A stretch of 64,000 nucleotides of DNA from Lithodes maja (lineage: Eukaryota; Arthropoda; Malacostraca; Decapoda; Lithodidae). The notes under the pieces are model-generated. The model was not told the origin of the DNA, did no database searches, and saw only the letters and a program-made list of their open reading frames with translations. Positions 42,786 through 54,200 of the stretch are shown here, in pieces. A program made the translations under genes and the position numbers. Each line of letters begins with the position of its first letter. Positions within the stretch are counted from its first letter, which is position 1. The stretch lies in the NCBI GenBank assembly GCA_037953745.1, contig JBAKBP010003198.1, positions 62,001 to 126,000 of the forward strand, given 5' to 3'.

Positions 42786-45667
42786 TTATTCATTTACAAA
42801 CGCAGTCAGTCGCGGGTTTGATGCGAGATATTTGTCTAGGCGGAGTTTAAATGAATCAACGGTGATGCAGTCTATAACATTTCGGGGAAGCCCATTCCAC
42901 AAGTTGACAACTCGATTGAAGAAGAAATTCTTAGATTCGTGTGAGTTAAAAGATTTACCAATAATTTTGCAACCGTTTCCCCGCGTGTAATTAGATTGGT
43001 CGATAGTGAAGTACTTACTACAGTTCATATTGTCGATGCCTTTGATGATTTTGAACACTTGAATTAAGTCACCTCTTAATCTGCGCTGGGTTAAAGGAAA
43101 TAGATTTAATTCTCTAAGACGCTCTTCGTATGGTTTGTTCTTTAGGCTAGGTATCATTTTGGTAACTCTACGTTGAACTCGTTCTAGCTTGTTTATATCT
43201 TTTTGGTAATAAGGGCACCAGGATTGAACGCAGTATTCCAGAAGAGGGCGGACTAAGGAATTGTAAAGGGTTAGGATAACGTCTTTGGATTTATGCTCAA
43301 ATGACCTGCCTATAAAGCCAATTATTTTGTTTGCCTTCTTAACAACTTCTGAACATTGTTGACTCGGTTTTAGGTTACTCGATATTGTTACTCCCAGATC
43401 GGTTTCTCTGTTTACATTCTTAAGCTGAGTGCCATTCATCGAATAGTTTGCTTTCTCATTTAGGTATCCGATATGTAGTACTTTACATTTATCCGCATTG
43501 AAACTCATTTGCCAAATTTGGGCCCAACATGACAATTTATCTAGATTGTGTTGCATATCGTCAACTTGTTCTTTTGAGAGTACGCTATTTGCAATTTTTG
43601 TATCGTCAGCAAATTTTGAGATTGTGCAGGTGAGACCCTTATCTATGTCGTTGATGTAAATTAGAAAGAGAATTGGTCCTAGTACTGATCCCTGGGGTAC
43701 CCCGCTACTTACATTGGTCCATTTAGATGCCTTACCGTTTATGACTACTCTTTGCTTTCTGTCGCTGAGCCAATTTTCTATCCATTTCAACACACCGTCT
43801 TGTATTCCATGCGCTTTTAGTTTTAGCAGTAAACGTTTGTGGGGAACTTTGTCAAAGGCCTTTTGAAAATCAAGGTATATAATATCTACAGCTTTACTCT
43901 CATCGTAGAGGTTGAGGATATCGTGGAAGAAGTCTAAGAGGTTTGTTAAACAGGAACGTTTTTTACGAAAGCCGTGTTGAGTATCTTTAAGTATGTTATT
44001 TTCCTCTAAGTGATTTACGAGTCTGTCTCGTATGACCGTTTCTAGCATTTTACATACAACTGAGGTTAAGCTAATTGGACGATAGTTACTGGGTAGGGAT
44101 TTGCTGCCTTTTTTTGAATATCGGTGTTACGTTGGCTAGCTTCCACTGATCAGGCATAGTTCCAGACTGCAAGGATTTATTGAATAGTAATGTCAGTGGT
44201 TTGGAGAGCTCATCCTTAGCTTCCTTTAGAACTCTAGGCGAGATTGTATCAGGTCCAGGCGTTTTATTTACCTTGAGTTTATCTAAACAATTCAATACTT
44301 CTCTCTCTGTAACGGTGATATTGCTTAAAACATCTGAATTATCAATCTGAATCGGCGATGGTGTAGGGATATCACTGAGGTCTTCTGTTGTAAAAACTGA
44401 TGCAAAAAAGGTATTCAGGGCATTACTCATTTGTACTTCGTCTTTGGTGTATTCTCCATTTTCATCGACTAACGGTCCAACAGTTGAAGTAACTACTTTT
44501 TTCTTTCTGATATAACTATAGAATTCTTTCGGGTTTGTTTTACTTTGATTCGCAATATGTAACTCTAAGGTCTTTTTACTTTGCTTAATTAACTTTTTGG
44601 CTTTGCGTCGTAGCTCTACAAATTTCACCCGTTCTTCGTCATTTTGTGAAGATTTTAATCTATCATAAGCAAATTTTTTTAGCAAGCAGGCAGTTTGAAA
44701 TATCTTTATTCCACCATTTGGGCTTATTATTATGGCCTGGACGCCGTATTTTTGATGGTATGCAGTCTTGCACTGCTTTTAGGTAAGTGGTTTCGAATAA
44801 CTTCCAAGATGTATTTATGTCGTTATTGTTAATTAAAAAGCTCCAGTCAGTTTCTTTAAACATAGCTCTAAGTTTATGGAAGTTTGCTTTCTTGAAATTA
44901 GGGACTTTTTCGATGCTACTATTTGGTTCGTTACTAGTAAAATTTAAAGTGAAAGTTATCGTACGATGGTCGCTGTTACTGAATTCATCACCAACATTCA
45001 AATTCTCTATTAATTCTTCTTTTGTTGCAAGTACAATGTCAAGAACGTTATTACCACGGGTTGGCGTTCGAACAAATTGATAAAGCGAACTCTCTTGCAA
45101 GTTCGTATACAAGTCATGTCCGGAGTGTGAAGTAAGGGTATCGCCCCACTTGGTCACAGGTAAATTAAAGTCGCCAAAAATTACGGTATCTTGTGAGTTA
45201 CTTACATCTGCAATTTGTTCGTAAATTTCTCGGTCAGTTTGCACTGATTGAGCTGGAGGTCTGTATATTAATGCAAGTATTATTTTTGTACCTTTATTAT
45301 TCTTTATTAGCACAAAAGATGCGTCGACGTTCACAATTTGAGGTTTTGACAAGAGGGTAGGGTTAAGACTTTCTTTGATATAAAGTAAAACGCCACCTCC
45401 ATTTCGATTTATTCGGCTTTTCTCAAACATTACATAACCGGGAAGTAAATACTCTGCTAAAAAGTCTCTATCTTCTGTATTGAGCCAAGATTCTGTTATG
45501 CCAATCACATCATAATTTTCTGTAAACACTAGCTCCTCTAAATCTGAAAATTTATTGCGTATGCTACGAGCGTTTGCATAGAAAACCTTTAAATTTGTTA
45601 TTTTAGAACTCACGGAACGCTCTTTAATAATATTTTTGGTTCTTGTCGGATCTACATTTATGTTCAT
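42786..45667 (-). pseudogene. CR1-B ORF2: AP-endonuclease plus RT, two frameshifts
   Basis: The ATG at 45667 starts MNINVDPTRTKN. Endonuclease blocks in order are FYANARSIRNKFSDLEELV, VIGITESWLNTED, LALIYRPPAQS, IFGDFNLPVTKWGD and FSNSDHRTIT (catalytic SDH). A frameshift near 44680 (LLAKKICL against LLAKKFA) and another near 44095 (FKKRQQIPTQ against FKKGSKSLPS, in an added base of an A run) split the frame. The final segment, 44048-42786, is open through QHGFRKKRSC, IIYLDFQKAFDKVPHKRL, SGVPQGSVLGPILF and FADDTK to the C-terminus. Intact parts show normal CR1 ORF2 order. It is inactive unless sequencing errors explain the homopolymer shifts. Confidence 0.92.
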
Positions 45668-45750
45668 GGCTGTCCTCGGTCCTCGCTGTCTTCGGTCCTT
45701 ATCGCTGGTGGTCCTCGGTTGCCTCTGTTTTTTTCTTGGCGTTGGATGAT

Positions 45751-46866
45751 TTATGTCACTGCTGCTTCTTCTCGGATGGCGTTTTTTGATCCATGGCTGC
45801 GGACTGCTTCGTGTAGGAGACGACCCATGCGTGCTGAACCCACAGGGTTTAGATGAGTGCCATCCTTGCGGAACAGAGTAGGCTGGTTGTAGAAGTTGTC
45901 CCAGAGGTTGATGAATTCAACTTCTTCCCTCAGACACAAATATTTTAGTCGGCTATTTGTGCTGAAGGCCTTGTCGTAGAATTTGTCAGGTGCGTCGATC
46001 TTGGGGAGAATGCCTGAGATGATGATATTCCTTGACTTGTTTTTGTAGTGCTGGATCATTTTGCGATATTTCTCCATCAACTCTTCGGATCTGGTGTGCA
46101 TGACGTCATTTGAACCAGCATGGATGACAAAAAGGGTATTTTCATTTGCATCCTTTGTGGTATCTTCGAAGGCTTCCACAATGTCGTCCAGTCCAGCTCC
46201 TGGGATGCAAAATCTTTTCCGTTGATTTGGGACTCTGTCGCAGAACTCTTCGACCTGTCCTCGTAGGATGGAATCCCCAACGAGCCTGGTCTCTTCTGGT
46301 TCGTCTTCCATCTCTACCAATATCTCAAATCTGTTTGACATTGTGACTGGTAGACGAGACCTTTTCTGCGTTGGCCGTGCACCGTTCCTCACTGGTGTAA
46401 ATCCGGAAACCTGTGGTGGCGGGACTCTACGTACAGGTCGGGGAGAGGAGTGGTTAGAACGGGGGCGAGGGGTTGGTACTGTTCGTGCTAGCAGGCTTCT
46501 TGCACGAGGAGTGGGGGAGAGACTAAGGTGAACAGGGCGGCTGTCCTGGTTTGATGTCGGCTCAGGTTCGTCAGAAGCATCTGCTGCAGTGTCTACTGCA
46601 GGTGTTGGATTGTTGGCAGATGACGTTGGGGCGGTGGTGGATGCTGGAGTTGAAACAATTGGAGTTAGTGATACTCCAACATTGAGTGTTACAAACTCTT
46701 GGAGTGATTCCAGCTTCCTGGTGAGGGCGTTGATCTTGTTGTGGGCTTCATCCAATTTTGCTGTCAAATCTTCTCGTTGCTGGCAGAGTCGGCAGACTTG
46801 TGGATCGGCAGGAGCAAACATGGAAGCACCAAACCTACCGGCGCAGTTCGTACAGGCACGAGGCAT
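45751..46866 (-). CDS. CR1-B ORF1 protein: zinc finger, coiled coil, SGNH esterase
   Basis: The ATG at 46866 gives 371 residues (MPRACTNCAGRFG...), ending TAA at 45751. Residues 5-30 hold CTNC and CRLC, a two-CxxC zinc-binding module. Residues about 33-60 are coiled-coil-like (EDLTAKLDEAHNKINALTRK). A Pro/Ser/Thr/Arg-rich linker spans about residues 75-185. The C-terminal SGNH domain has LVGDSILRG (block I), HAGSNDVMH (block III) and DGTHLNPVG (block V). The domain order matches CR1 ORF1p with RNA- and membrane-related roles proposed for the family. No stop or frameshift is seen, unlike the adjacent ORF2. A weaker ATG-less extension (GTG at 46878) adds four residues. Confidence 0.9.
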   Translation of the reverse strand: MPRACTNCAGRFGASMFAPADPQVCRLCQQREDLTAKLDEAHNKINALTRKLESLQEFVTLNVGVSLTPIVSTPASTTAPTSSANNPTPAVDTAADASDEPEPTSNQDSRPVHLSLSPTPRARSLLARTVPTPRPRSNHSSPRPVRRVPPPQVSGFTPVRNGARPTQKRSRLPVTMSNRFEILVEMEDEPEETRLVGDSILRGQVEEFCDRVPNQRKRFCIPGAGLDDIVEAFEDTTKDANENTLFVIHAGSNDVMHTRSEELMEKYRKMIQHYKNKSRNIIISGILPKIDAPDKFYDKAFSTNSRLKYLCLREEVEFINLWDNFYNQPTLFRKDGTHLNPVGSARMGRLLHEAVRSHGSKNAIREEAAVT

Positions 46867-46889
46867 GGTGACGATCACTTTCTTCAGAT

Positions 46890-46962
46890 CACTTCACTCA
46901 CTTAAAAACACTTAACTCACTTTAAAAACACTAAACTCACTTTAAAAACACTTCACTCCCTT
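46890..46962 (-). repeat. 18-20-bp tandem repeat in the CR1-B 5' UTR
   Basis: ACTCACTTTAAAAACACT-type words occur about 3.5 times just upstream of ORF1. Tandem 5' UTR units are known to serve as promoter elements in some LINEs. Whether this one does is unknown. Confidence 0.65.
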
Positions 46963-47198
46963 CAGGTCGCTTCACTTACTTAAATAGGCCTAACCGAAAA
47001 CAAAAATGTTGAAATACACACAAATAGGTTATCAGCGGTGATAGCCTAACCGAAAATTAAAACAAAACAAAATTAAATTTGAATACGCAGTGATAGTCGA
47101 ACCGAAAAGGGAAAGGTAAAGACGGGTGGCACGGGAATTGGTAGTCGCGAATGCCATAGGAATCATTAAATAGGATTCGACACTTGGTGTAATGGAGT

Positions 47199-47408
47199 TT
47201 AACCCCTTCAGCACTATGATGCCTTATTTACTTTATATTCTTGCTAAAATTAAACGATTTTATGCAGTTAAAGTCCTATGGTATTCAGAGGGTTTATTGA
47301 GGTCGCATTTACCCTTTTGAGTCTTAGAGGTATATCATATGCTAAAGAAAATCCTCTAATGGTACCCAGAATAGTATGAAATATACGTCATCGTGTTAAA
47401 GGGGTTAA
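47199..47408. mobile_element. TTAA-type MITE, family P1 copy i (intact)
   Basis: TTAACCCCTTCAGCACTATG at the left and CGTCATCGTGTTAAAGGGGT at the right, TTAA on both sides. It serves as the uninterrupted reference for the split copy at 32426/37492. Confidence 0.85.
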
Positions 47409-47489
47409 TGCAGGGTAACATTCAACTCTTAAGATAACGTAAATATTTGTTTGGGTACTATAACTCTTGCATTGTGAAATATAAAACAA

Positions 47490-47665
47490 GCCTACACCAA
47501 AAAATATTATTGTATAATCTTAATTAATTAATATCACTCCTAACACTCAGATGAAATTGATGAAAGGCAAAGCATGTGATCATCCCGGGATTCGAACCTG
47601 GGATACCACATTCAGAACTTTGTTCACTCTAATCATTACACTATCAACGCAGACAGGTTCAGCAC
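47490..47665 (-). mobile_element. tRNA-derived SINE (copy S4)
   Basis: On the minus strand: TTGATAGTGTAATGATTAGA (A-box-like), a perfect B-box GGTTCGAATCC (plus strand GGATTCGAACC near 47588), TCATCAATTTCATCTGAGTG and an A/T-rich end. It resembles S3 in body sequence. Confidence 0.75.
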
Positions 47666-47804
47666 ATTATTACGATTAATATCCATTTATCGAATACTGG
47701 ATATCAATCTAATCATGTACTGGACCCAGCTGCACTATGAATAACGTAATGCTTATACGAGAGGAAAAAAACATGTTATGGGGTATGAAGTCCTTTCGGG
47801 ACTT

Positions 47805-47925
47805 CGGTGAGACTTTTTCTATTGCACTAGACATATCGAAAGCCTTCGATAGAGTCTGGCATAAATCTTTAATTTCTAAACTACCCTCCTTCGGTTTCTA
47901 TCCCTCCATCTGTGCCTTTGTCTCT
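47805..47925 (+). pseudogene. Short LINE RT fragment joined to the Naiad array
   Basis: About 40 codons encode FSIALDISKAFDRVWHKSLI then SKLPSFGFYPSICAFVS, the first catalytic block of a jockey/CR1-like RT, but of none of the families above. The open frame runs on into out-of-frame Naiad sequence. The joint near 47925 has the short shared word AAATTATTGG. Whether the LINE piece was the target or a template-switch addition cannot be told. Confidence 0.7.
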
Positions 47926-50900
47926 AAATTATTGGATTGGAAAATTAATGACCATCTATCCATTTGGACTTAACAATCAAATAAAAAATGTAGGCAACAT
48001 TTTGTATAAAGATTTATTAAAAAACGATTTTAATAACCCATATTTTAACTTCCCTGTTTTAAACAGAAGACCTGGTAGACACGGTAATAGAAGACTAAAT
48101 ACATTTAATAAAAAGAAAAACAGGTCTGATATTAAAATTATTGTTAATAATTTATATTCATTATATCGAAATTTCGGAATTAAAAAATTAAAAGATTCAT
48201 TGAAAGGCCTACAAAAGAAAAGTTTTGCTCCTTTTATAGAAAATATTCTAAACAATAAACATAATTTCACAAATAAATTTAAGAATATAGTCTTTGCTTT
48301 TATGGGATATATTAGAGCGAATTCTAAGAAATCCAAAGATAACCGTATTAAAGATAAAGTCATGTCCACTTTAAATTATTCCTCTAAAATTTTAGACAAA
48401 ATTAATGTTAACAGTCTTATTAATTCAAAGAAAGTTAAGTCCATGTTACCAGATGGTTGTAAAGATTTCAAACCATTAATAGTGTATTCATATGAACGAC
48501 CTGTTGGGTCTATTATTTGTAATTATAATAAAGTTTTAGGAAATCTTTCAGATAATGATATTTTCAATAATAATAAATGCGTGTGTGAAAGAGTCCTGGA
48601 TATGCCAGCTAGCAGACGTGATGCACTAGCAAAGTTCATTTATAGTCCGATATGTCACATATTAACAGGTGATGTAGAACTAGTTAAACATTTTGCAAAC
48701 GACAAATTAGCGGAGCTATGTCGTAAAGGGTTTAAATTTAGAATAGGGAGTAATAAAGTAACATGGGACATAATTTTAAAAGATATTGTTTTTTCAGTCA
48801 ATAAATTAAAAGATAAATTGTTAAAAATTGCGTGCTGCGATGAGAGAGAACTAGAAGCATGGTCTAAATTATTAATTAAGTTAATTAGAAATAAAATTTT
48901 CTCGCTTAAAAATGAATTTAATCTTTCAGATTTTATAGACTATAATTATAATAAGCTTAAAGCTGATTTAATAAATTTACATAAACATTTTGTAATCACT
49001 ACAGTAGATAAAGCCAGCAATAATTATAGCTTCACATGAAAGAAATTTTATCTTGAAAACATGAAAAAAGAATTAGGTATTAAGGGTAACATATTACGTA
49101 AAAATATTTGCGGTAATTCTGTTTATGAAATTCAAAATAATCTGAATATTGATAACTTAATCGATGAACATACCAAGAAAAATATAACATTTGATATTAA
49201 ACTTTCTGATAAGAACAAGTGCATTGCAAAATTATACATGTTACCTAAATTTCATAAAAGACCTTATAAATATCGCTTTATTGCCGGAGCAAAATTTGCT
49301 ACCACTAAAACTCTATCAGAACAAGTCGTAAATTGCTTAAAATACATTAAAAGTACTCATAAAAGATATTGTAATACCATCATGAGAAGAACTGGCATTA
49401 ACTATTATTGGAGCGTTGACAATTCGTTAGAAGTTATTGATAAAATAAATACCATGCCGAAAGTTACCTCGGTACATAGCTTCGACTTTTCAACTTTGTA
49501 TACCAATTTGCCTTTAGATTTAGTATATTCAGAGCTTTGCTTTATTATAGATTTGCACTTTGACAGGTTCGTTAGGAATGGTAATTATTTCATAAATGTT
49601 TATACATATTTTAATAATGCATCACTTAGCTCTACTCCCACTAGTTCTGTATATTTTGATAGAACTAAACTTAAAGATGCCCTTAAATTCCTCCTTTTCA
49701 ATACTTATGTTAGATTCGGCCCGTACATTTTCAAACAAATATTAGGAATTCCTATGGGTGGAAATGCTAGCCCTTTAATTGCAGACTTATTCTTGCTTGC
49801 TTTAGAATTTAAATATATAAAAGACTTAGTTGACAGTAGCAAGAAAAATAAAATCCCAGAAAAATTAGCACTTGCTAAACTGTTAAGTAATAATAGTAGA
49901 TATATTGATGATATTCTTGTTTGCAATTTGTTAAATTTTAATCAAGTTGCTAAACTTATTTACCCTAATTCTATTCCCCTCACACAATGTAACGTAAATT
50001 ATAAAGTTGAAAATTTTCTTGATATAAATATAGAGATTGTTAATGAACAGTGCATACTTAAAGTATATCACAAAGTTGATGATTTTAATTTTAACGTAAT
50101 AAACTTTCCTTTCCCTAGTAGTAATATCGATAGTAAAATAACTTATAATTGTTTTTATTCCCAATTAATAAGATTTTGTAAAATCTGCACTAAAGTAGAT
50201 GACTTTTGGGCTAGAGCTAGGTTACTATACAGACTCTTAGTGGACAGAGGTTTTGAGGCAAGTAAATTGTTCCATAAATTTAATCTTTTTAGGGTCAATT
50301 ATTGTGACTGTATTCTAAAATTTGACATCAATAATTTTAATCAAGCCTTTTTAACTTGAAGTTTCTTGTATAACCTCTGCTTACTTTTTGTCTGTATTTA
50401 TTGTTTTTTGTCTGTATTTATTGTTTATCTTTTTCTTTTTCTATTATTAATATTAATATTGATGATTTTTTAAATGTATTGTTCTTGTTAAAAGAGTACT
50501 CTTTGTTTAAATCTGTTGTTACTTCATATTTTGCAATTATTTGTCTTTATATTATATGTATTCATTGTCGATAGTATCAATTGCTTACTTTTGCGATTTC
50601 CTTAGTTTATTTGTGCTATAAATGTAGGTTATTTGTAGGGTAGTTATTGATAGGGGTCACTTGAGGCATGCTATGCTTACAGGTACCTACCCGATAGCAC
50701 TATCGTTAGTGAGTGCTGTACTGTATTTTATATATTATTTTGTAATAGTATAGATATCTTATCAATATTTGTATTTTGTACTATTGTTAATGTCTTGTCA
50801 TGTTGCAAATTTGATTTTAAATAATATTTTGACATTTAACATTTAGTTTCTTTATTCATGCAGAGTTTAGTAAAATTTGCCAGAACGTCCCGGACTTCCC

Positions 50901-51222
50901 AAACTTGACTACTTCCTTTAACGTGACGATAGTGCGTTGTTATATGTGCGATTAGTTTGCTTGGGAAACAGATTAACTTGCTCATGTAGTAATGTACACC
51001 CTATGTGGTGGATTGTGTTCTTTTATTTAATAATTTTCATTTTAGTAAGCGTTGTTTCCACATAGCGATTTTGATAATTTAATTTGACTTTATAGTGTCC
51101 TTGTCCCAATTTTGGTTTGTTTAGTTTGCATGTTTTATATTTTAATTTATATAGGTTCAGGGACAGTATAGATGTGAGGCCGGTCTGTACTAGTGGCAGC
51201 ATTAGTATACGACGTGTTCCCC
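47925..51222 (+). pseudogene. Naiad unit N1: 5'-truncated, RT interrupted only by TGA
   Basis: The unit begins at YWIGKLMTIYPFGL, so the GIY-YIG core is absent. The frame is then open from 47931 to the TAA-less end at TGA 50357-50359, except for one TGA at 49037-49039. That TGA replaces the TGT of SFTCKKFYL found in the other units. Visible blocks are KCVCERV (CxC linker, about 48575), LPKFHKRPYKYRFIAG (RT2), FDFSTLYTNLP (RT3, catalytic Asp), GIPMGGNASPLIADL (RT4) and RYIDDIL (RT5, catalytic YIDD, about 49898). The stretch between RT2 and RT3 is long, as expected for the fingers insertion reported in Naiads. Non-coding DNA follows to 51222. Confidence 0.9.
50360..51222 (+). other. Naiad inter-unit non-coding spacer (type example)
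   Basis: About 860 bp between the RT stop and the next start, repeated with few changes at 54167-55028, 57975-58837 and 61879-62741. It starts with a T-rich stretch with a repeated TTTTTGTCTGTATTTATTGT word. Near 50690-50705 it has CGATAGCACTATCG, a 14-nt palindrome. It must contain the 3' UTR of one unit and the 5' UTR/promoter of the next, but the joint is not marked by any obvious sequence. I find no hammerhead-ribozyme core, consistent with what is reported for Naiads. Confidence 0.75.
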
Positions 51223-54200
51223 ATGTACTGTCCCTTCCTTTACTTGTATTCGTTGACGAACCAGGACCGGCCACGGACTATGTGTCAGAATAATTCTCTG
51301 TACCCTCGCACCCGGCAAAATTATAAAAACTTAAAAATGAAGAATAATAATGAAAATAACCGGCGTCTTTTCGATGATAACTGTAAATGTAAACTCTGTG
51401 TGAATGAATTTGATTTTGAATATTAAACATTTTTTAAAAGTTACATTACCAATACAACATTTTTGTTTTTAAATTCTTCTGTTAATGTAACATCTCCATG
51501 TAAAGTAAAGAATGTTATCTATTTAATAACCTGTGATAAATGTGGTATGCAATATGTTGGAAAGACGGAGCAATGTTTAAGAGAAAGAGCCTACGGGCAT
51601 AGATCAGGAATTAAGAACGGCATCGACTCCAAGATTCTTCTATATAAGCATTTTAACACAGATTGTACTAAATTTGATTGTAAATACAAAATTATAGAAA
51701 TTGTTCAAAGTAATCAAAATGTTTTGGATAGAGAAAATTATTGGATTGGAAAATTAATGACCATCTATCCATTTGGACTTAACAATCAAATACAAAATGT
51801 AGGCAACATTTTGTATAAAGATTTATTAAAAAACGATTTTAATAACCCATATTTTAACTTCCCTGTTTTAAACAGAAGACCTGGTAGACACGGTAATAGA
51901 AGACTAAATACATTTAATAAAAAGAAAAACAGGTCTGATATTAAAATGATTGTTAATAATTTATATTCATTATATCGAAATTTTGGAATTAAAAAATTAA
52001 AAGATTCATTGAAAGGCCTACAAAAGAAAAGTTTTTCTCCTTTTATAGAAAATATTCTAAACAATAAACATAATTTCACAAATAAATTTAAGAATATAGT
52101 CTTTGCTTTTATGGGATATATTAGAGCTAATTCTAAGAAATCCAAAGATAACCGTATTAAAGATAAAGTCATGTCCACTTTAAATTATTCCTCTAAAATT
52201 TTAGACAAAATTAATGTTAACAGTCTTATTAATTCAAAGAAAGTTAAGTCCATGTTACCAGATGGTTGTAAAGATTTCAAACCATTAATAGTGTATTCAT
52301 ATGAACGACCTGTTGGGTCTATTATTTGTAATTATAATAAAGTTTTAGGGAATCTTTCAGATAATGATATTTTCAATAATAATAAATGTGTGTGTGAAAG
52401 AGTCATGGATATGCCAGCTAGCAGACGTGATGCACTAGCAAAGTTCATTTATAGTCCGATATGTCACATATTAACAGGTGATGTAGAACTAGTTAAACAT
52501 TTTGCAAACGACAAATTAGCGGAGCTATGTCGTAAAGGGTTTAAATTTAGAATAGGGAGTAATAAAGTAACATGGGACATAATTTTAAAAGATATTGTTT
52601 TTTCAGTCAATAAATTAAAAGATAAATTGTTAAAAATTGCGTGCTGCGATGCGAGAGAACTAGAAGCATGGTCTAAATTATTAATTAAGTTAATTAGAAA
52701 TACAATTTTCTCGCTTAAAAATGAATTTAATCTTTCAGATTTTATAGACTATAATTATAATAAGCTTAAAGCTGATTTAATAAATTTACATAAACATTTT
52801 GTAATCACTACAGTAGATAAAGCCAGCAATAATTATAGCTTCACATGTAAGAAATTTTATCTTGAAAACATGAAAAAAGAATTAGGTATTAAGGGTAACA
52901 TATTACGTAAAAATATTTGCGGTAATTCTGTTTATGAAATTCAAAATAATCTGAATATTGATAACTTAATCGATGAACATACCAAGAAAAATATAACATT
53001 TGATATTAAACTTTCTGATAAGAACAAGTGCATTGCAAAATTATACATGTTACCTAAATTTCATAAAAGACCTTATAAATATCGCTTTATTGCCGGAGCA
53101 AAATTTGCTACCACTAAAACTCTATCAGAACAAGTCGTAAATTGCTTAAAATACATTAAAGTACTCATAAAAGATATTGTAATACCATCATGAGAAGAAC
53201 TGGCATTAACTATTATTGGAGTGTTGACAATTCGTTAGAAGTTATTGATAAAATAAATACCATGCCGAAAGTTACCTCGGTACATAGCTTCGACTTTTCA
53301 ACTTTGTATACCAATTTGCCTTTAGATTTAGTATATTCAGAGCTTTGCTTTATTATAGATTTGCACTTTGACAGGTTCGTTAGGAATGGTAATTATTTCA
53401 TAAATGTTTATACATATTTTAATAATGCATCACTTAGCTCTACTCCCACTAGTTCTGTATATTTTGATAGAACTAAACTTAAAGATGCCCTTAAATTCCT
53501 CCTTTTCAATACTTATGTTAGATTCGGCCCGTACATTTTCAAACAAATATTAGGAATTCCTATGGGTGGAAATGCTAGCCCTTTAATTGCAGACTTATTC
53601 TTGCTTGCTTTAGAATTTAAATATATAAAAGACTTAGTTGACAGTAGCAAGAAAAATAAAATCCTAGAAAAATTAGCACTTGCTAACTGTTAAGTAATAA
53701 TAGTAGATATATTGATGATATTCTTGTTTGCAATTTGTTAAATTTTAATCAAGTTGCTAAACTTATTTACCCTAATTCTATTCCCCTCACACAATGTAAC
53801 GTAAATTATAAAGTTGAAAATTTTCTTGATATAAATATAGAGATTGTTAATGAACAGTGCATACTTAAAGTATATCACAAAGTTGATGATTTTAATTTTA
53901 ACGTAATAAACTTTCCTTTCCCTAGTAGTAATATCGATAGTAAAATAACTTATAATTGTTTTTATTCCCAATTAATAAGATTTTGTAAAATCTGCACTAA
54001 AGTAGATGACTTTTGGGCTAGAACTAGGTTACTATACAGACTCTTAGTGGACAGAGGTTTTGAGGCAAGTAAATTGTTCCATAAATTTAATCTTTTTAGG
54101 GTCAATTATTGTGACTGTATTCTAAAATTTGACATCAATAATTTTAATCAAGCATTTTTAACTTGAAGTTTCTTGTATAACCTCTGCTTACTTTTTGTCT

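Larger units (their letters stand above)
42565..47000 (-). mobile_element. CR1-type LINE, family B copy B4 (nearly full length)
   Basis: A minus-strand element with a 3' tail (GTACAAAGGGGTACAAAGGA on plus, 42565), 3' UTR to 42785, ORF2 (42786-45667), an 83-bp inter-ORF gap, ORF1 (45751-46866) and a 5' UTR. The 5' UTR carries an 18-20-bp tandem repeat (ACTCACTTTAAAAACACT, about 46890-46960). The 5' end is not defined; repeated CCTAACCGAAAA words to about 47110 may also belong to it. It is the most complete CR1 here. Confidence 0.9.

Noticed and set aside
49037..49039. Firm selenocysteine call
   Set aside because: Other units encode Cys by TGT at this site and no SECIS structure can be shown by eye. 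It is kept only as a finding to test.
49705..50164. Conserved minus-strand frames opposite the Naiad RT and endonuclease
   Set aside because: They repeat in each unit only because the sense RT is conserved. The composition is that of AT-rich antisense.
50360..51222. Hammerhead ribozyme in the Naiad spacer
   Set aside because: I could not find the conserved core words in a compatible arrangement. Naiads are reported to lack it.
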